DNA of 64,000 bases. Source: Bacteroidales bacterium UBA5072. Lineage in GTDB: Bacteria; Bacteroidota; Bacteroidia; Bacteroidales; UBA10428. Shown here in pieces: positions 27,272 through 38,954 of this stretch (positions are counted from its first letter, which is position 1; each line of letters starts with the position of its first letter). The notes under the pieces are model-generated. The model did not search any database and was not told where the DNA came from. It worked only from the letters and a program-made list of their open reading frames with translations. The position numbers and the translations under genes are program-made. The stretch is from the NCBI GenBank assembly GCA_002415855.1, contig DIAS01000050.1:58912-122911 (forward strand). The letters are read 5' to 3'.

Positions 27272-28309
27272 ATGAACAGAAAACTGAAAATACTGAATTG
27301 TTTACTGGTACTGTTGTCTGCAATTTTGTTGTGCCCGGGAATTTCAGCACAGCAGTTGCCTGTATACAGCCAGTATATGATGAATGGTTTTTTGTACAAT
27401 CCGGCGATAGCGGGACACGAAGGATATACAGCGATTAATCTGACGGCCAGGGAACAATGGCTGGGCCTGAAAGACGCACCCAGCACATATGCAGTAAGTT
27501 ATCAGACCCGTATGCTGAAGAACAGCTATATATCCCGTTCAGCGTCCATCCGCAAACGTAAACGTGTGATGTCGCGCAGCGGTCGCGTAGGTTACGGCGG
27601 ATATGCTTTTACCGATATGGCCGGGGCTTTTAACCGCACAGGTCTGCAGGGTACCTATACCTACCATATACCGCTCGACAGGTCACAACTTTCTTTTGGT
27701 GTATCGGTTACCGGTTATCAGTTCAGGATCAATGAAGAAAAAATGTTGTTGCTGGACAAAGATGACCAGTTGCTCCTCAATACTGAAAAATCCGCCTTTA
27801 TCCCTGATGCCAATTTTGGCGTTTACTATACCGACCAGCATCTTTATGCCGGGGTATCAGCCATGCAGCTCTTCCAGACACCTGTGAAACTGGGGGCAGA
27901 CGCGAACGGACCAGGTTTTAAAATGATACGGCATTACTTTGTAACAGCCGGATATCGCTTCGAACTCAACCGAGACCTGCTGATGGAACCATCGTTCCTC
28001 TTTAAGACCACGGAGCAATTTGTCGCCCAGATCGATGTAAATGTTAAAATGTACTTTAAGGAAAATTATTGGGCAGGATTGTCCTGGCGGACAGGTGGCG
28101 GTTACAGCATTGATGAGGAATCCATGAATGGTAAAGGATCCTCCATCATCATCATGGGTGGCGTTCGTGTAGACAAGTACTATTTTGGCTATGCCTTTGA
28201 TTATACCTTTAATGCCATTGGTGCCCGTACCCTGGGATCGCATGAGATCATGGCTGCCGTAAAATTCGGCGACAATGCCAGAAGATACCGCTGGCTGAAC
28301 CGGTATTAA
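27272..28309 (+). CDS. PorP/SprF family T9SS outer-membrane protein
   Basis: 345 residues with a signal peptide ending ISAQQ and the family hallmark PVYSQYMMNGFLYNPAIAG right after it, then REQWLGLKDAP and a 14-strand-like barrel. PorP/SprF proteins accompany T9SS type B cargo and are needed to secrete or hold it at the surface (SprF for SprB). It follows the type B protein by 62 nt in what looks like one operon. Its stop codon overlaps the stop of the convergent gene in a shared TTAA (28306-28309). Confidence 0.95.
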   Translation: MNRKLKILNCLLVLLSAILLCPGISAQQLPVYSQYMMNGFLYNPAIAGHEGYTAINLTAREQWLGLKDAPSTYAVSYQTRMLKNSYISRSASIRKRKRVMSRSGRVGYGGYAFTDMAGAFNRTGLQGTYTYHIPLDRSQLSFGVSVTGYQFRINEEKMLLLDKDDQLLLNTEKSAFIPDANFGVYYTDQHLYAGVSAMQLFQTPVKLGADANGPGFKMIRHYFVTAGYRFELNRDLLMEPSFLFKTTEQFVAQIDVNVKMYFKENYWAGLSWRTGGGYSIDEESMNGKGSSIIIMGGVRVDKYYFGYAFDYTFNAIGARTLGSHEIMAAVKFGDNARRYRWLNRY

Positions 28310-29172
28310 AACCCTTCCTGATTTTCAAAATAACTTTTTGCATCCAGATTGGCTTTGTGGAAATAAGTTTCAATCATGTACAGGCCGGTCTTCTTTCCAT
28401 CCCCGTCCTGATCATAGTATTTAATTAACTCTACGTCTGCTGCATATTCATATATTCTCCTTTTAAGAAGCTTTCCGGCAGCTTCAGTTCTTTCCTCCAC
28501 CGGTTTGCCTTTTATGTTGTATGTAACAGTAAACTGGAATTTTTCTTTTTGTTTCCCTACCGTCATCTGTCTGACCAAGGTATAAAGTAATCCCGTGCTG
28601 TCATGATAAACCATCGTTACTTTTTCTTTATAGGGTGAATCTGAATTGTTAACAACATTGATTCTGGCCGGTGATTTCAAACCCTTTTTATAAATGAACT
28701 TTGCATTTTCAATTACTTTACCAGTCGTTAATTGTGTTCTGGTTTGTAAAAGCTGCCCGGATGCTGAATAAATGAAGCTTTTCTCACTGACTTTTGCCAC
28801 TTCTCCCTGATTACCGGAGTATTCTACAATCTTCACGGTGTCTCCAGCATCGTTGTATAGGATCTGCTTCAGCGCTTTCGGATTCCTGTCAATATGGTAA
28901 GTTTCTTTGGATTTCAACCTGCCTGTTGTATCATAGTAATACCAGGTAAAGCTTTCCTGCTTTTTGGCAATCTTATCGAAAAACCGCTCCAGTACCAGGT
29001 GGTTGTTCTTGTCATAGGTTTGCTGGATGCAGGTAAACCACTGCTCCGACGGTGTGCCATCTTCCCGTAACTCATACTGGTTGATGTTCCGGACCATGAT
29101 GTCCACCGGCTGACCATTCATTACCTGGAAAAGCATTCCAAGTGATACTCCAAAGATTGTCAAATACTTCAT
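28306..29172 (-). CDS. Exported protein of unknown function, 288 aa
   Basis: The signal peptide MKYLTIFGVSLGMLFQVMNGQ is followed by a repeated pattern of short strands ending in tyrosine turns (YYYDTTGRLKSKETY, ILYNDAGDTVKIVEY, FIYSASGQLLQTRT, YEYAADVELIKYYDQDGDGKK), reminiscent of YD/RHS-type or MORN-like beta repeats. I do not recognise a named family. It lies 10 nt after the TPR gene upstream, so they are probably co-transcribed. Periplasmic or surface location is inferred from the signal peptide. Confidence 0.75.
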   Translation of the reverse strand: MKYLTIFGVSLGMLFQVMNGQPVDIMVRNINQYELREDGTPSEQWFTCIQQTYDKNNHLVLERFFDKIAKKQESFTWYYYDTTGRLKSKETYHIDRNPKALKQILYNDAGDTVKIVEYSGNQGEVAKVSEKSFIYSASGQLLQTRTQLTTGKVIENAKFIYKKGLKSPARINVVNNSDSPYKEKVTMVYHDSTGLLYTLVRQMTVGKQKEKFQFTVTYNIKGKPVEERTEAAGKLLKRRIYEYAADVELIKYYDQDGDGKKTGLYMIETYFHKANLDAKSYFENQEGF

Positions 29173-29182
29173 ATATCATGTT

Positions 29183-30442
29183 TTATTTCGAAGAACAATA
29201 CATCATCAGGTATTCATTGGCATTCTTGTTCCCCAATTCTTTTGCTTTCTGAAAATCCAGGCAGCCTTCCGGGGTAAGTCCCAGGTTAACTAATGCAACG
29301 GCGCGGTTCAGGTAAGCTTCGTGGTAGGCAGGATTTAGCTCAATACACCTGGTAAAGTCAATCCTGGCCTCGGCATACTTTTTTAATACTGCAAAGGAAA
29401 CACCGCGCTGGTAATATCCTTCAATGAAATTTCTGTCGAATTCCACCGATTTGCTGAACAAATCAACAGACCCGGCATAATTGCCCTGCATGGCAACGAT
29501 TATTCCCTTAACCAGGTAATTCCCCGGGCTGGTTTTGTCATGTAATATGGCCTTATCCGAGTCTGACAGCGCATTTTTGAGGTGACCTGCTTTCAGATTG
29601 GAAACTGACCGCGCATAGTACATTTCACCGGTATGATAATTCTTGCTGATGCAAACCGTAAAATCCTTGATGGCTTCAGTATTGCTCCCCAAACGGGCAT
29701 AGCACAGACCACGCTGGTAATAGCCTTCTGTCATGGTATCACTATTGGCAATTGCCGAGGAAAAATCCTGGATAGCACCTGCATTATCTCCCAGGTTAAT
29801 CTTAAAATATCCCCTGTTAAAATAGGCTTCTGCATTGGAGGGGTCATGTTCTATAACTTTATCAAGGTCACCGATAACTCCAAGATAGTCGTTTATTGCC
29901 GATTTTGCCTCTATGCTTTTCAAATAGGCATCCATGTTGTCTCCGTTCAAGGCAACAGCATGCTTATAATCCGCTACGGAACCATGAAGATCTCCGAGTG
30001 CCGCCTTTGCCAAACCCCGTTGGTAATAAGCTCCGGAATAAAGGCTATCCAATTCTATTGCCCGGGAAAAACACAGCAGTGAAAGGTCGTATCTGCGGTC
30101 ATCATTTAATACCAATCCCTTGAAATAGTGAATATCAGGGTACATACTATCAACAGAAAGTGCCTTATTCATATGAAGCAGGGCATTACTGTTGTCGCTC
30201 TGGTAGTAAAATGCCTTTCCTTTGTTAAGCAAAGCCTGGGCAGATCTTTTATTCCACTTCAGGGCCTTGTCAAAGTACTTCATGGCCAATGAAAAATCTT
30301 TGCTTTCCAAACCAGCAATCCCTTTGCTGAGAAAACTGTTGCTGATCCTGTTCCTGAACAGAAACAGCGATAAAATTACCATTACCACCAAAGCAACAGC
30401 TGACAATACAGCTACACGACTTTTTTTATTCGGCATATACAT
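29183..30442 (-). CDS. Membrane-anchored TPR-repeat protein, 419 aa
   Basis: An N-terminal membrane segment (about 10-28, VLSAVALVVMVILSLFLF) is followed by some eleven tetratricopeptide repeats spanning 35-410, with typical units such as AYYQRGLAKAALGDLHGSVADYKHAV. TPR arrays bind proteins; the partner is unknown. It probably projects into the periplasm. A clear -7 box (30468-30475) lies about 25 nt upstream; ATG 30436 is an alternative start. It leads a two-gene unit with the exported protein downstream. Confidence 0.85.
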   Translation of the reverse strand: MYMPNKKSRVAVLSAVALVVMVILSLFLFRNRISNSFLSKGIAGLESKDFSLAMKYFDKALKWNKRSAQALLNKGKAFYYQSDNSNALLHMNKALSVDSMYPDIHYFKGLVLNDDRRYDLSLLCFSRAIELDSLYSGAYYQRGLAKAALGDLHGSVADYKHAVALNGDNMDAYLKSIEAKSAINDYLGVIGDLDKVIEHDPSNAEAYFNRGYFKINLGDNAGAIQDFSSAIANSDTMTEGYYQRGLCYARLGSNTEAIKDFTVCISKNYHTGEMYYARSVSNLKAGHLKNALSDSDKAILHDKTSPGNYLVKGIIVAMQGNYAGSVDLFSKSVEFDRNFIEGYYQRGVSFAVLKKYAEARIDFTRCIELNPAYHEAYLNRAVALVNLGLTPEGCLDFQKAKELGNKNANEYLMMYCSSK

Positions 30443-30467
30443 TTATTTAATGGGTCAACAATATGTA

Positions 30468-30475
30468 CAAATATA
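30468..30475 (-). promoter_or_regulatory. -7 promoter box (TATATTTG) for the TPR gene
   Basis: An exact TAnnTTTG match on the minus strand, about 25 nt before ATG 30442, in the short gap after the DUF721 gene. Confidence 0.5.
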
Positions 30476-30514
30476 GGTAAAACCTAACATTCCTCCCTGC
30501 TACCAACTAGCCTG

Positions 30515-30805
30515 CTACCTGATCACAATCTGCTCCACAATCCTTTCCCCTGCATTCTCATTGAGCCTGTCGATAATATCCTGTCGCATCATCAACAACT
30601 CGGTTTTCAGAACTGATGAAGTAACCTGCAGGTAAAGAATATGGTTTTTAACATAAATCTGCTTGGTCCTGTTCGCCACTATTTTTCCCATAACGGATTC
30701 CCACTGCGAAACCAACTCAACTTCTTTAAGCTTCCGGTCAATACGAAGCTCGCGCAGGTATTCCAGTATTACGTCACTGATCCTCTGAGTATTGCTTTTT
30801 CTCAT
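30515..30805 (-). CDS. DUF721 (DciA-like) family protein
   Basis: 96 residues matching DUF721, a KH-like-fold family that includes DciA, the loader of the replicative helicase DnaB in many bacteria. Its features are an N-terminal helix (ISDVILEYLRELRID), W42 in SQWESVMGKIVANRT, and the strand ILYLQVTSSVLKTELLMMR. It lies 26 nt downstream of recF, the classic neighbourhood of this family. A DciA-like replication role is likely but not shown for Bacteroidota here. Confidence 0.85.
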   Translation of the reverse strand: MRKSNTQRISDVILEYLRELRIDRKLKEVELVSQWESVMGKIVANRTKQIYVKNHILYLQVTSSVLKTELLMMRQDIIDRLNENAGERIVEQIVIR

Positions 30806-30831
30806 TTAAACTTAATCTAGGGTGGTTCAGT

Positions 30832-31932
30832 TTAGTCAGATATTGATCCATTGGTAACATGAAATAGTCTGAAATCGGTGGCCATGTCTTCCAGGATCGA
30901 CTGCATTTTTGATTCATCGGTATGTGAAATAAAGATCTGGCCGAAGTGATCTCCAGAAACCAGCCGGATTATCTGTCTTACACGCGATTCGTCGAATTTA
31001 TCAAAAACATCATCCAACAGCAGGATGGGTTTGGCTTTGTTCATTTCCTTAATAAAATCGAACTGGGCCAGTTTCAATGTAACCAGAAAAGTCTTCTGCT
31101 GCCCCTGTGAACCTGTTTTCTTTAAGGCATGACCATTCAACCTGAGGATCAGATCATCCTTGTGAATACCCTGCGTGGTATATTGCATGGCCAGGTCCTT
31201 GTCCCTGGAGTCTTTTAGCAACAGGCCGAAATCGTGATCCAGCAGCTGTGACTGGTAATGCAGATCAACCATTTCTTTGTCCGGTGCAATGCGATGATAA
31301 TAATGCTGGAAGATCGGGATCATCCGGTTTGTGAAGTCAATCCGCTGATTGTAGATTCTTGCGGCAGCAGGGACCATTTGCTCATCGTAAACGGCAAGCA
31401 TCTCCTCATCAAACCTGCGTGTGCTTCCAAAGTCTTTCAGCACCTTATTGCGCTGGGCGAGAAGCTTGTTGTACTGGATCATGTCTTCAAGATATCCCTT
31501 GTCATATTGTGAGATGACACTGTTCAGAAATTTCCGGCGTTCCTCGCTTCCTTCCATTATTAAAGCAGAATCCTCCGGAGAAATCATGACGACAGGATAA
31601 AGTCCAATATGTTGAGCCAGCCTCTCATATTCCTTCTTGTTGCGCTTGAAGACTTTGTTTCTGTTGTGGTGAATGCTGCACATGATTTCATCCTCCCGGT
31701 CTTTCATGGAGAATACCCCCTGGATCATTGCAAATTCCTGATCATGACGGATATTCTGTGTATCGATAGGATTGAAATAGCTCTTGCACAGGCAGAGGTA
31801 ATGGATGGCATCCAGCAGGTTGGTCTTGCCAACACCGTTATTGCCTACAAAGCAATTGATACGGGGAGAAAAGATCATCTCAGCTTCGGCTATATTCTTG
31901 AAATTCAGAAGGGAAAGTGATTGCAAATACAT
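30832..31932 (-). CDS. recF: DNA replication and repair protein RecF
   Basis: 366 residues from ATG 31932; an upstream in-frame GTG at 31950 is rejected because it overlaps the -7 box (31950-31957). RecF is an SMC-like ATPase that helps load RecA at single-strand gaps. Walker A is GNNGVGKT (30-37), the signature is GSQGQQKTF and Walker B is ILLLDDVFDKFD near residue 315. The order recF-DUF721 is conserved widely. Length and motifs are complete. Confidence 0.97.
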   Translation of the reverse strand: MYLQSLSLLNFKNIAEAEMIFSPRINCFVGNNGVGKTNLLDAIHYLCLCKSYFNPIDTQNIRHDQEFAMIQGVFSMKDREDEIMCSIHHNRNKVFKRNKKEYERLAQHIGLYPVVMISPEDSALIMEGSEERRKFLNSVISQYDKGYLEDMIQYNKLLAQRNKVLKDFGSTRRFDEEMLAVYDEQMVPAAARIYNQRIDFTNRMIPIFQHYYHRIAPDKEMVDLHYQSQLLDHDFGLLLKDSRDKDLAMQYTTQGIHKDDLILRLNGHALKKTGSQGQQKTFLVTLKLAQFDFIKEMNKAKPILLLDDVFDKFDESRVRQIIRLVSGDHFGQIFISHTDESKMQSILEDMATDFRLFHVTNGSISD

Positions 31933-31949
31933 GCTGATTGAATAAAACA

Positions 31950-31957
31950 CAAATTTA
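31950..31957 (-). promoter_or_regulatory. -7 promoter box (TAAATTTG) for recF
   Basis: An exact TAnnTTTG match on the minus strand, 17 nt before the ATG. A TTTG that could serve as -33 lies 16 nt upstream (31974-31977), a little close. On the opposite strand a near-match (TAATTTTA, 31993-32000) may serve the divergent sensor gene. Confidence 0.5.
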
Positions 31958-32030
31958 GCAAAGGATTCTTATGCAAATTTCATTTTAAAATATAATTTTA
32001 GTTGACTAATTGTAAACCAGAATTTGCCCC

Positions 32031-35000
32031 ATGAATCCCAACCCAGCGCACCCGTTAAAAAACCGGATTTTTTCAATTCTTCTGTTCATTCCCGGAGTTA
32101 TCGTCTCCTCATCTCTTTTTGGTCAAAGTGGTGATGCAGTTATCAAATTCAACAACATTTCAATTAACGATGGATTGTCGCAGAGTTCACCCAATTGCAT
32201 TTTTCAGGACTCAAGGGGACTCATGTGGATAGGAACCGATGATGGTTTGAACAAATACGATGGTTACAGCTTCATCGTTTATAAACCTGAGCAGGATAAT
32301 CGATACAGTATCAGCAACTCCAGGGTTCTGTCAATAGCTGAAGATGCCTCAGGCAACTTATGGATAGGAACGAATGGTGGTGGTATCAACCGTTATGACC
32401 GCAAGAGTGACCGGTTTTATGCTTTCATACCGGGAACGAAAGCCGCAGCTTCTGTTGCCGGCCTCATCGTTAGCAGTATACTTGCGCTTCCAAACGGGGA
32501 AGTCTGGATAGGAACAGAAAACGGCCTGTCAATTTTCAATGCTGAAACGGGAGAATTTGTTAACCCATCCGAACAATATCCTTCCCTTCATGCCATAGCA
32601 TCCACAAAGATAAACACCCTGATCCAGAAGAAAGACACTGTTGTTTATGCAGGTACAGAGAATGGCTTGATCCGCTTTGATCTGCAGAACAAATCACTTC
32701 GGCATTACCTGCCCAATACAGCAGACAATTACGCCATTCCCGGTAAACAAATAACTGCACTCTTGGCAGATAAAGATGATCATTTGTGGGTCGGGACCGA
32801 GAACGGGCTGGCCAGGATGGAGAACAATGACTCCTTTACCAGGGTAAGGACTTCTGCACAAAAGGATGTAAACGGGTCACCGGCAGTAATTAAGGCCCTT
32901 CTCCAGGATGATGGAGGTGATCTTTGGATTGGCACTTACGGTAACGGGGTTGATATACTTACACCTCAGACCGGACGGGTTGTCAACTACTCCTACGATC
33001 ATAATAATCCGCATAGTCTGAAAAACAACGAAGTCTTATCCATTTACAAAGATATGTCCGGTATCATCTGGATTGGTTCAAACGGGATTGATACCTACAA
33101 TCCCAAAAAGGAAAAGTTCGTTCTCTATGATTATGTGCCGTATACCAAGGAGAGATTGATATTCCGGAATATACATCCAATATACGAAGATGATGACGCG
33201 GTATTATGGATAGGATCAAAATCAGACGGATTACATGCGCTGGACAGGAAGAGAAAGGACTACGGAAGATGGGTGCATGACCCTTATAATCAGAATAGTC
33301 TATCAAGTAACCGCATCAGGGCTATCAAAGAGTACCCCAAAGGCATCTTGTGGATTGGTACTGAAGATCAGGGATTGGACAAGATCTACCTGGATGCAGA
33401 CCGCAAGCCTTACAGGTTTAAACATTTCAGATCTGAGCCGGGTAATGCTAATTCCATCACGAGTAACAAGATATACGCATTTTTTACGGATAATGCCGGT
33501 AAGTTATGGATAGGGACAGATAATGGTTTGACAGTGATGGACATTGAAACAGAAACCTTCAAGCAGTTTGTTCCTGACACGTCCGACCCGGGCAGCCTGA
33601 GCAATACAACGGTATATGCCATCTATGGTGATACCGGTGGGAATATCTGGCTGGCGACTGATTATGGAATTAACAAGTATAATCCAGCCACGGGCGGTTT
33701 TATACATTACATACACCTGGATAATGACAGGAATTCGGTGATACACAATGAAATTCTGAGCTTCTGTGAAGACCACACCGGGAAATTATGGATTGGCACT
33801 TACGGCAAAGGATTGGACAAGTTTGATCCTGCCACCGGGATTTTCACACACTTTACCAGTTTCAGCAAGCTCTCCACAGCCGTAATTTATGGGATACTTG
33901 AGGACGAATCCGGGAGACTGTGGCTTAGCACCAACAACGGGATTATCCGGTTCAATCCGGACAACAATGAAATAAACCAGTTCAGTATTGAAGACGGATT
34001 ACAAAGCAACGAATTCAACGGCACATCCTATTTTAAAAGTCCATCCGGTGAAATGTTCTTTGGCGGTCAATATGGCTTTAACAGTTTCTTTCCCAATGAT
34101 GTGGTAATTGACTCCGTTCCACCAAAAATTATCCTGTCGGATCTTCAGGTGAGGAATGAATCCATTACACCGGGGGAGAACTCCCCGATCGGCATTCACA
34201 TCAACGAAGTGAAAGAAATTGTTCTTCAATACAAGCAGAATAATTTCACCCTTTATTTTTCCGCCCTGCATTACGCAAATCCTGAAATGAATCATTACAA
34301 GTACAAGCTGGAAGGTTTTGATGATGATTGGATTGATGTCGGGAATAAACGGTTCGTTTCCTATACAAGCCTTCCATATAAAACCTATACATTCAGGGTA
34401 ATTGCTGCTAACAGTGACGGTGTTTGGAATGAAAAGGGCCTGTCGGTAAAGATCAGGGTAAGGCCCCCGTTTTGGGCCACGGTATGGTTCAGGTTCCTGA
34501 TGATTCTCGCCATCCTTTCCGGAATTTTCTTTTTGATCCGCCGGCAGCTCACAGTCGCTGAAAATCAAAAGCGAATTATTGAAGAAAAGTTCAGGGCCAG
34601 TTCAAAGGAGTTGGAGGAAGCCAGACATCAATTGGAAATTCAGCATAGTGAAATTGTTATTCAGAAAAGAGAGCTCAAGCTCAGGGAAAAGGATCAGGAA
34701 AACCTCTTGTGGTTTAATCAAGGGTTAGGCCTGTTCTCGGAACTGTTCAGCAAAAACCGCGATGACCTCAAAAGGCTTTGTCACGTTACCATTGAAAAAC
34801 TGGTGGAATATGTAGGTGCCCAGCAGGGAGGAATCTTTTTGCTAAATGATGAAAACAAAGATGATTCCTTCCTGGAGCTCATGGCCCATTACGCGTTCAC
34901 AAATGAGAAATGCAGTAAAAGATTCAGCCTGGGTGAAGGCTATGTAGGAGCATGCTTTCGTGATAAACAATTTCTTGAGATCGATAATCTGACTGAGCCT

Positions 35001-35438
35001 TATGCAGAATTCCGTTCTGGATTGGGAGGAGAGTACCTGAAACACTTGTTGCTTGCGCCTCTGACAATTAATGACGAATGCATTGGTGTAATCGAACTGG
35101 GTTCTTTCAAAAAGGTCAAGGGTTTCAGGATCAGCTTCATTGAGAAATTATTGGAAACATTTTCAGCCATAATCAATACTGAACGGGCCAGCGCCAGGTT
35201 GAAGGTCCTGATCGAGAAATCCATGCTGCAATCCAAGGAACTTGAGGCTTCGGAAGAACAACTTCGTGTAAACCTTGAAGAGATAATGGCGGCACAGCAG
35301 GAATCAGCGCAGCGTGAGGATGAGCTGATAAAACTTGCTGAAGAATCCGCCACTCATGAAGAAATGCTAAATCAGGAAATTGATTTACTGAAAAGAAAGA
35401 TTGAAGAACTTACAGGGAAGACCAAGGGACGTAAGTAA
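32031..35438 (+). CDS. Two-component-propeller sensor with GAF domain but no kinase
   Basis: 1135 residues. After a signal peptide (ending SSLFGQ) come 14 regulator-propeller repeats of the LWIGTxxGLxxYD type (about 60-690), enough for two seven-bladed propellers. A Y_Y_Y beta domain follows (about 715-805), then one membrane helix (818-838), a coiled coil (840-890), a cytoplasmic GAF domain (892-1050) and a final coiled coil. The periplasmic half is that of the hybrid two-component systems that sense glycans or other ligands in Bacteroidota. However, HisKA, HATPase, receiver and GGDEF domains are all absent, so the signal must pass through protein contacts. No obvious partner lies next to it; gyrB follows. 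Confidence 0.9.
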   Translation: MNPNPAHPLKNRIFSILLFIPGVIVSSSLFGQSGDAVIKFNNISINDGLSQSSPNCIFQDSRGLMWIGTDDGLNKYDGYSFIVYKPEQDNRYSISNSRVLSIAEDASGNLWIGTNGGGINRYDRKSDRFYAFIPGTKAAASVAGLIVSSILALPNGEVWIGTENGLSIFNAETGEFVNPSEQYPSLHAIASTKINTLIQKKDTVVYAGTENGLIRFDLQNKSLRHYLPNTADNYAIPGKQITALLADKDDHLWVGTENGLARMENNDSFTRVRTSAQKDVNGSPAVIKALLQDDGGDLWIGTYGNGVDILTPQTGRVVNYSYDHNNPHSLKNNEVLSIYKDMSGIIWIGSNGIDTYNPKKEKFVLYDYVPYTKERLIFRNIHPIYEDDDAVLWIGSKSDGLHALDRKRKDYGRWVHDPYNQNSLSSNRIRAIKEYPKGILWIGTEDQGLDKIYLDADRKPYRFKHFRSEPGNANSITSNKIYAFFTDNAGKLWIGTDNGLTVMDIETETFKQFVPDTSDPGSLSNTTVYAIYGDTGGNIWLATDYGINKYNPATGGFIHYIHLDNDRNSVIHNEILSFCEDHTGKLWIGTYGKGLDKFDPATGIFTHFTSFSKLSTAVIYGILEDESGRLWLSTNNGIIRFNPDNNEINQFSIEDGLQSNEFNGTSYFKSPSGEMFFGGQYGFNSFFPNDVVIDSVPPKIILSDLQVRNESITPGENSPIGIHINEVKEIVLQYKQNNFTLYFSALHYANPEMNHYKYKLEGFDDDWIDVGNKRFVSYTSLPYKTYTFRVIAANSDGVWNEKGLSVKIRVRPPFWATVWFRFLMILAILSGIFFLIRRQLTVAENQKRIIEEKFRASSKELEEARHQLEIQHSEIVIQKRELKLREKDQENLLWFNQGLGLFSELFSKNRDDLKRLCHVTIEKLVEYVGAQQGGIFLLNDENKDDSFLELMAHYAFTNEKCSKRFSLGEGYVGACFRDKQFLEIDNLTEPYAEFRSGLGGEYLKHLLLAPLTINDECIGVIELGSFKKVKGFRISFIEKLLETFSAIINTERASARLKVLIEKSMLQSKELEASEEQLRVNLEEIMAAQQESAQREDELIKLAEESATHEEMLNQEIDLLKRKIEELTGKTKGRK

Positions 35439-35548
35439 TCCAGCAGTTTATAGTTGAAATTTACTGGTTGATAATGGTTGGTTAATCGTTGTTAGCAGTT
35501 AGTGGTTGGTTGTTGATATTTGGTTCGTGTTAATGGAGCATTTTTTTG

Positions 35549-35556
35549 TATCTTTA
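35549..35556 (+). promoter_or_regulatory. Possible -7 box (TATCTTTA) for gyrB
   Basis: One mismatch to TAnnTTTG, about 75 nt before the gyrB ATG. A perfect hairpin (35569-35586) follows directly, so it would form the very start of the message. Confidence 0.35.
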
Positions 35557-35568
35557 CAGGCCGTAGAA

Positions 35569-37629
<2,061 letters not shown>

Positions 37630-37664
37630 ATTTCTGGAAAAATGCTGAATTAACGTAGGGTTTT

Positions 37665-37693
37665 TTACCCTTGAAAGGTATTAATAAGGGTAA
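37665..37693. promoter_or_regulatory. Inverted repeat TTACCCTT / AAGGGTAA upstream of the lipoprotein operon
   Basis: Perfect 8-bp arms (37665-37672 and 37686-37693) are separated by 13 nt, in the gap between gyrB and the lipoprotein gene. A near -7 box (TAAACTTG, 37715-37722) lies just downstream, so the repeat sits where an operator could act on the following operon. No T-run follows, which makes a terminator less likely. Confidence 0.4.
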
Positions 37694-37756
37694 CAAATAC
37701 GGGACAAATAACGTTAAACTTGTGTCCTTATGTGTGTAGTACATCATATTATCTGC

Positions 37757-38164
37757 ATGAAAAAACTTTCTTTTACCATTGTCGTTGGTGCCGTTATTAT
37801 CTGCTTATCAGCCATTTCGTGTGAAAAGCAGGAAGGAGAAGGCGGTACATCTTCCATTACAGGTAAGGTAGTTGTACGACAGTACAATTCAAATTTCACC
37901 ACACTTACTGAAACTTATTATGCCACGGATGAGGATGTATTCATAATTTACGGTGAAGATCCTGTATACGGCGATAAAACCACCACCAATTACGATGGCA
38001 CATATCGCTTTGATTACCTGCGTGAAGGGACCTATAAAATTTATGCCTATTCTGAAGATTCCCTTAATTATCCCACGCAGCATGAGATACCGGTAGTGAA
38101 AGAAGTCAAAATCACAAAGCGAAACCAGGAGGTTACAGTGGATAATATTGTTATATTAAAATAG
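37757..38164 (+). CDS. Small lipoprotein with a carboxypeptidase-regulatory-like fold
   Basis: 135 residues from ATG 37757 (an ATG at 37730 would spoil the signal sequence). The lipoprotein signal ends in LSAISC. The mature part (SITGKVVVRQYN, TNYDGTYRFDYLREGTYKIYAYSED) resembles a single carboxypeptidase-regulatory or Cna-B-like beta-sandwich. The next gene starts 20 nt downstream, so it probably heads the operon with the VTC-like, DUF4956 and DUF2490 genes. Confidence 0.78.
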   Translation: MKKLSFTIVVGAVIICLSAISCEKQEGEGGTSSITGKVVVRQYNSNFTTLTETYYATDEDVFIIYGEDPVYGDKTTTNYDGTYRFDYLREGTYKIYAYSEDSLNYPTQHEIPVVKEVKITKRNQEVTVDNIVILK

Positions 38165-38183
38165 TATCTCAGACTTTAAGTTC

Positions 38184-38954
38184 ATGAGGAATGGCTGCTT
38201 TGATATTGCCAATAGCCTGCTAAAAAAGTTTGATCCTATTTCGCTGAATGAAATGGACGGAGTAAGGCTCATGGATCGTACTGACGTCAAGTTTGCCTTG
38301 TCCTTTGATAGCCTGGCACCGATCCTGGAATCATTGTCGGGTGGCTACAGGGTACTTACCATTAAAAAGCACCGGGTATTCAGCTATCGTACGGACTATT
38401 TCGATACTCCTGATCTGAACATGTTCTTTGATCATCATAACGGTAAACTAAACCGGTTTAAGATCAGACACCGGGAATATATTGAATCAAGCCTCAGTTT
38501 CCTTGAGGTAAAGTTCAAATCGAACAAGGGAAGGGTAATCAAATCACGGATTGAAAGTCCAAAGGACGACCATCATGCATTTACCGGATTTGTCAGAAAT
38601 CATACTCCCTATAATCCAAAGACACTTGATCTTACAGTCGTGAACAATTTTAATCGCTTTACACTCGTAGATAACCAGTTACACGAAAGGGTTACAGTGG
38701 ATTTTAATCTCTCATTCAACGACAAGGTCAGGCATTTTGGATTAAACGGCCTTGTGATCATCGAGGTTAAGCAAAACGGGAAAGACAGGAATAGTCTGAT
38801 ATTTGAAATCATGAAGAAACAAGGTTTGCGACCTGCATCCATCAGCAAATACTGTATCGGTGTATCCCTGCTAAAAAACCATTCCAAATTCAATAATTTC
38901 AAGAAAACACTATTATTGATTAATAAATTAAGTCATGTTGAACTCTCTGCTTAG
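38184..38954 (+). CDS. VTC-like polyphosphate polymerase domain protein
   Basis: 256 residues resembling the VTC domain of the triphosphate-tunnel fold, known from yeast polyphosphate polymerase and found in many bacteria. Visible signatures are the early DRTDVKFAL, YRTDYFDTPDL, KIRHREY and FLEVKFKSNKGRVIKSRI, and the later VIIEVKQNGKD, rich in the Lys, Arg and Glu that line the tunnel. The substrate is not known. It overlaps the DUF4956 membrane protein gene by 20 nt, a frequent partnership, so the pair may work at the membrane. Confidence 0.88.
   Translation: MRNGCFDIANSLLKKFDPISLNEMDGVRLMDRTDVKFALSFDSLAPILESLSGGYRVLTIKKHRVFSYRTDYFDTPDLNMFFDHHNGKLNRFKIRHREYIESSLSFLEVKFKSNKGRVIKSRIESPKDDHHAFTGFVRNHTPYNPKTLDLTVVNNFNRFTLVDNQLHERVTVDFNLSFNDKVRHFGLNGLVIIEVKQNGKDRNSLIFEIMKKQGLRPASISKYCIGVSLLKNHSKFNNFKKTLLLINKLSHVELSA

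Noticed and set aside
35455..35530. GGTTG-rich stretch before gyrB as a second heptamer array
   Set aside because: GGTTG and GTTG words recur but with irregular spacing, so there is no true tandem period.
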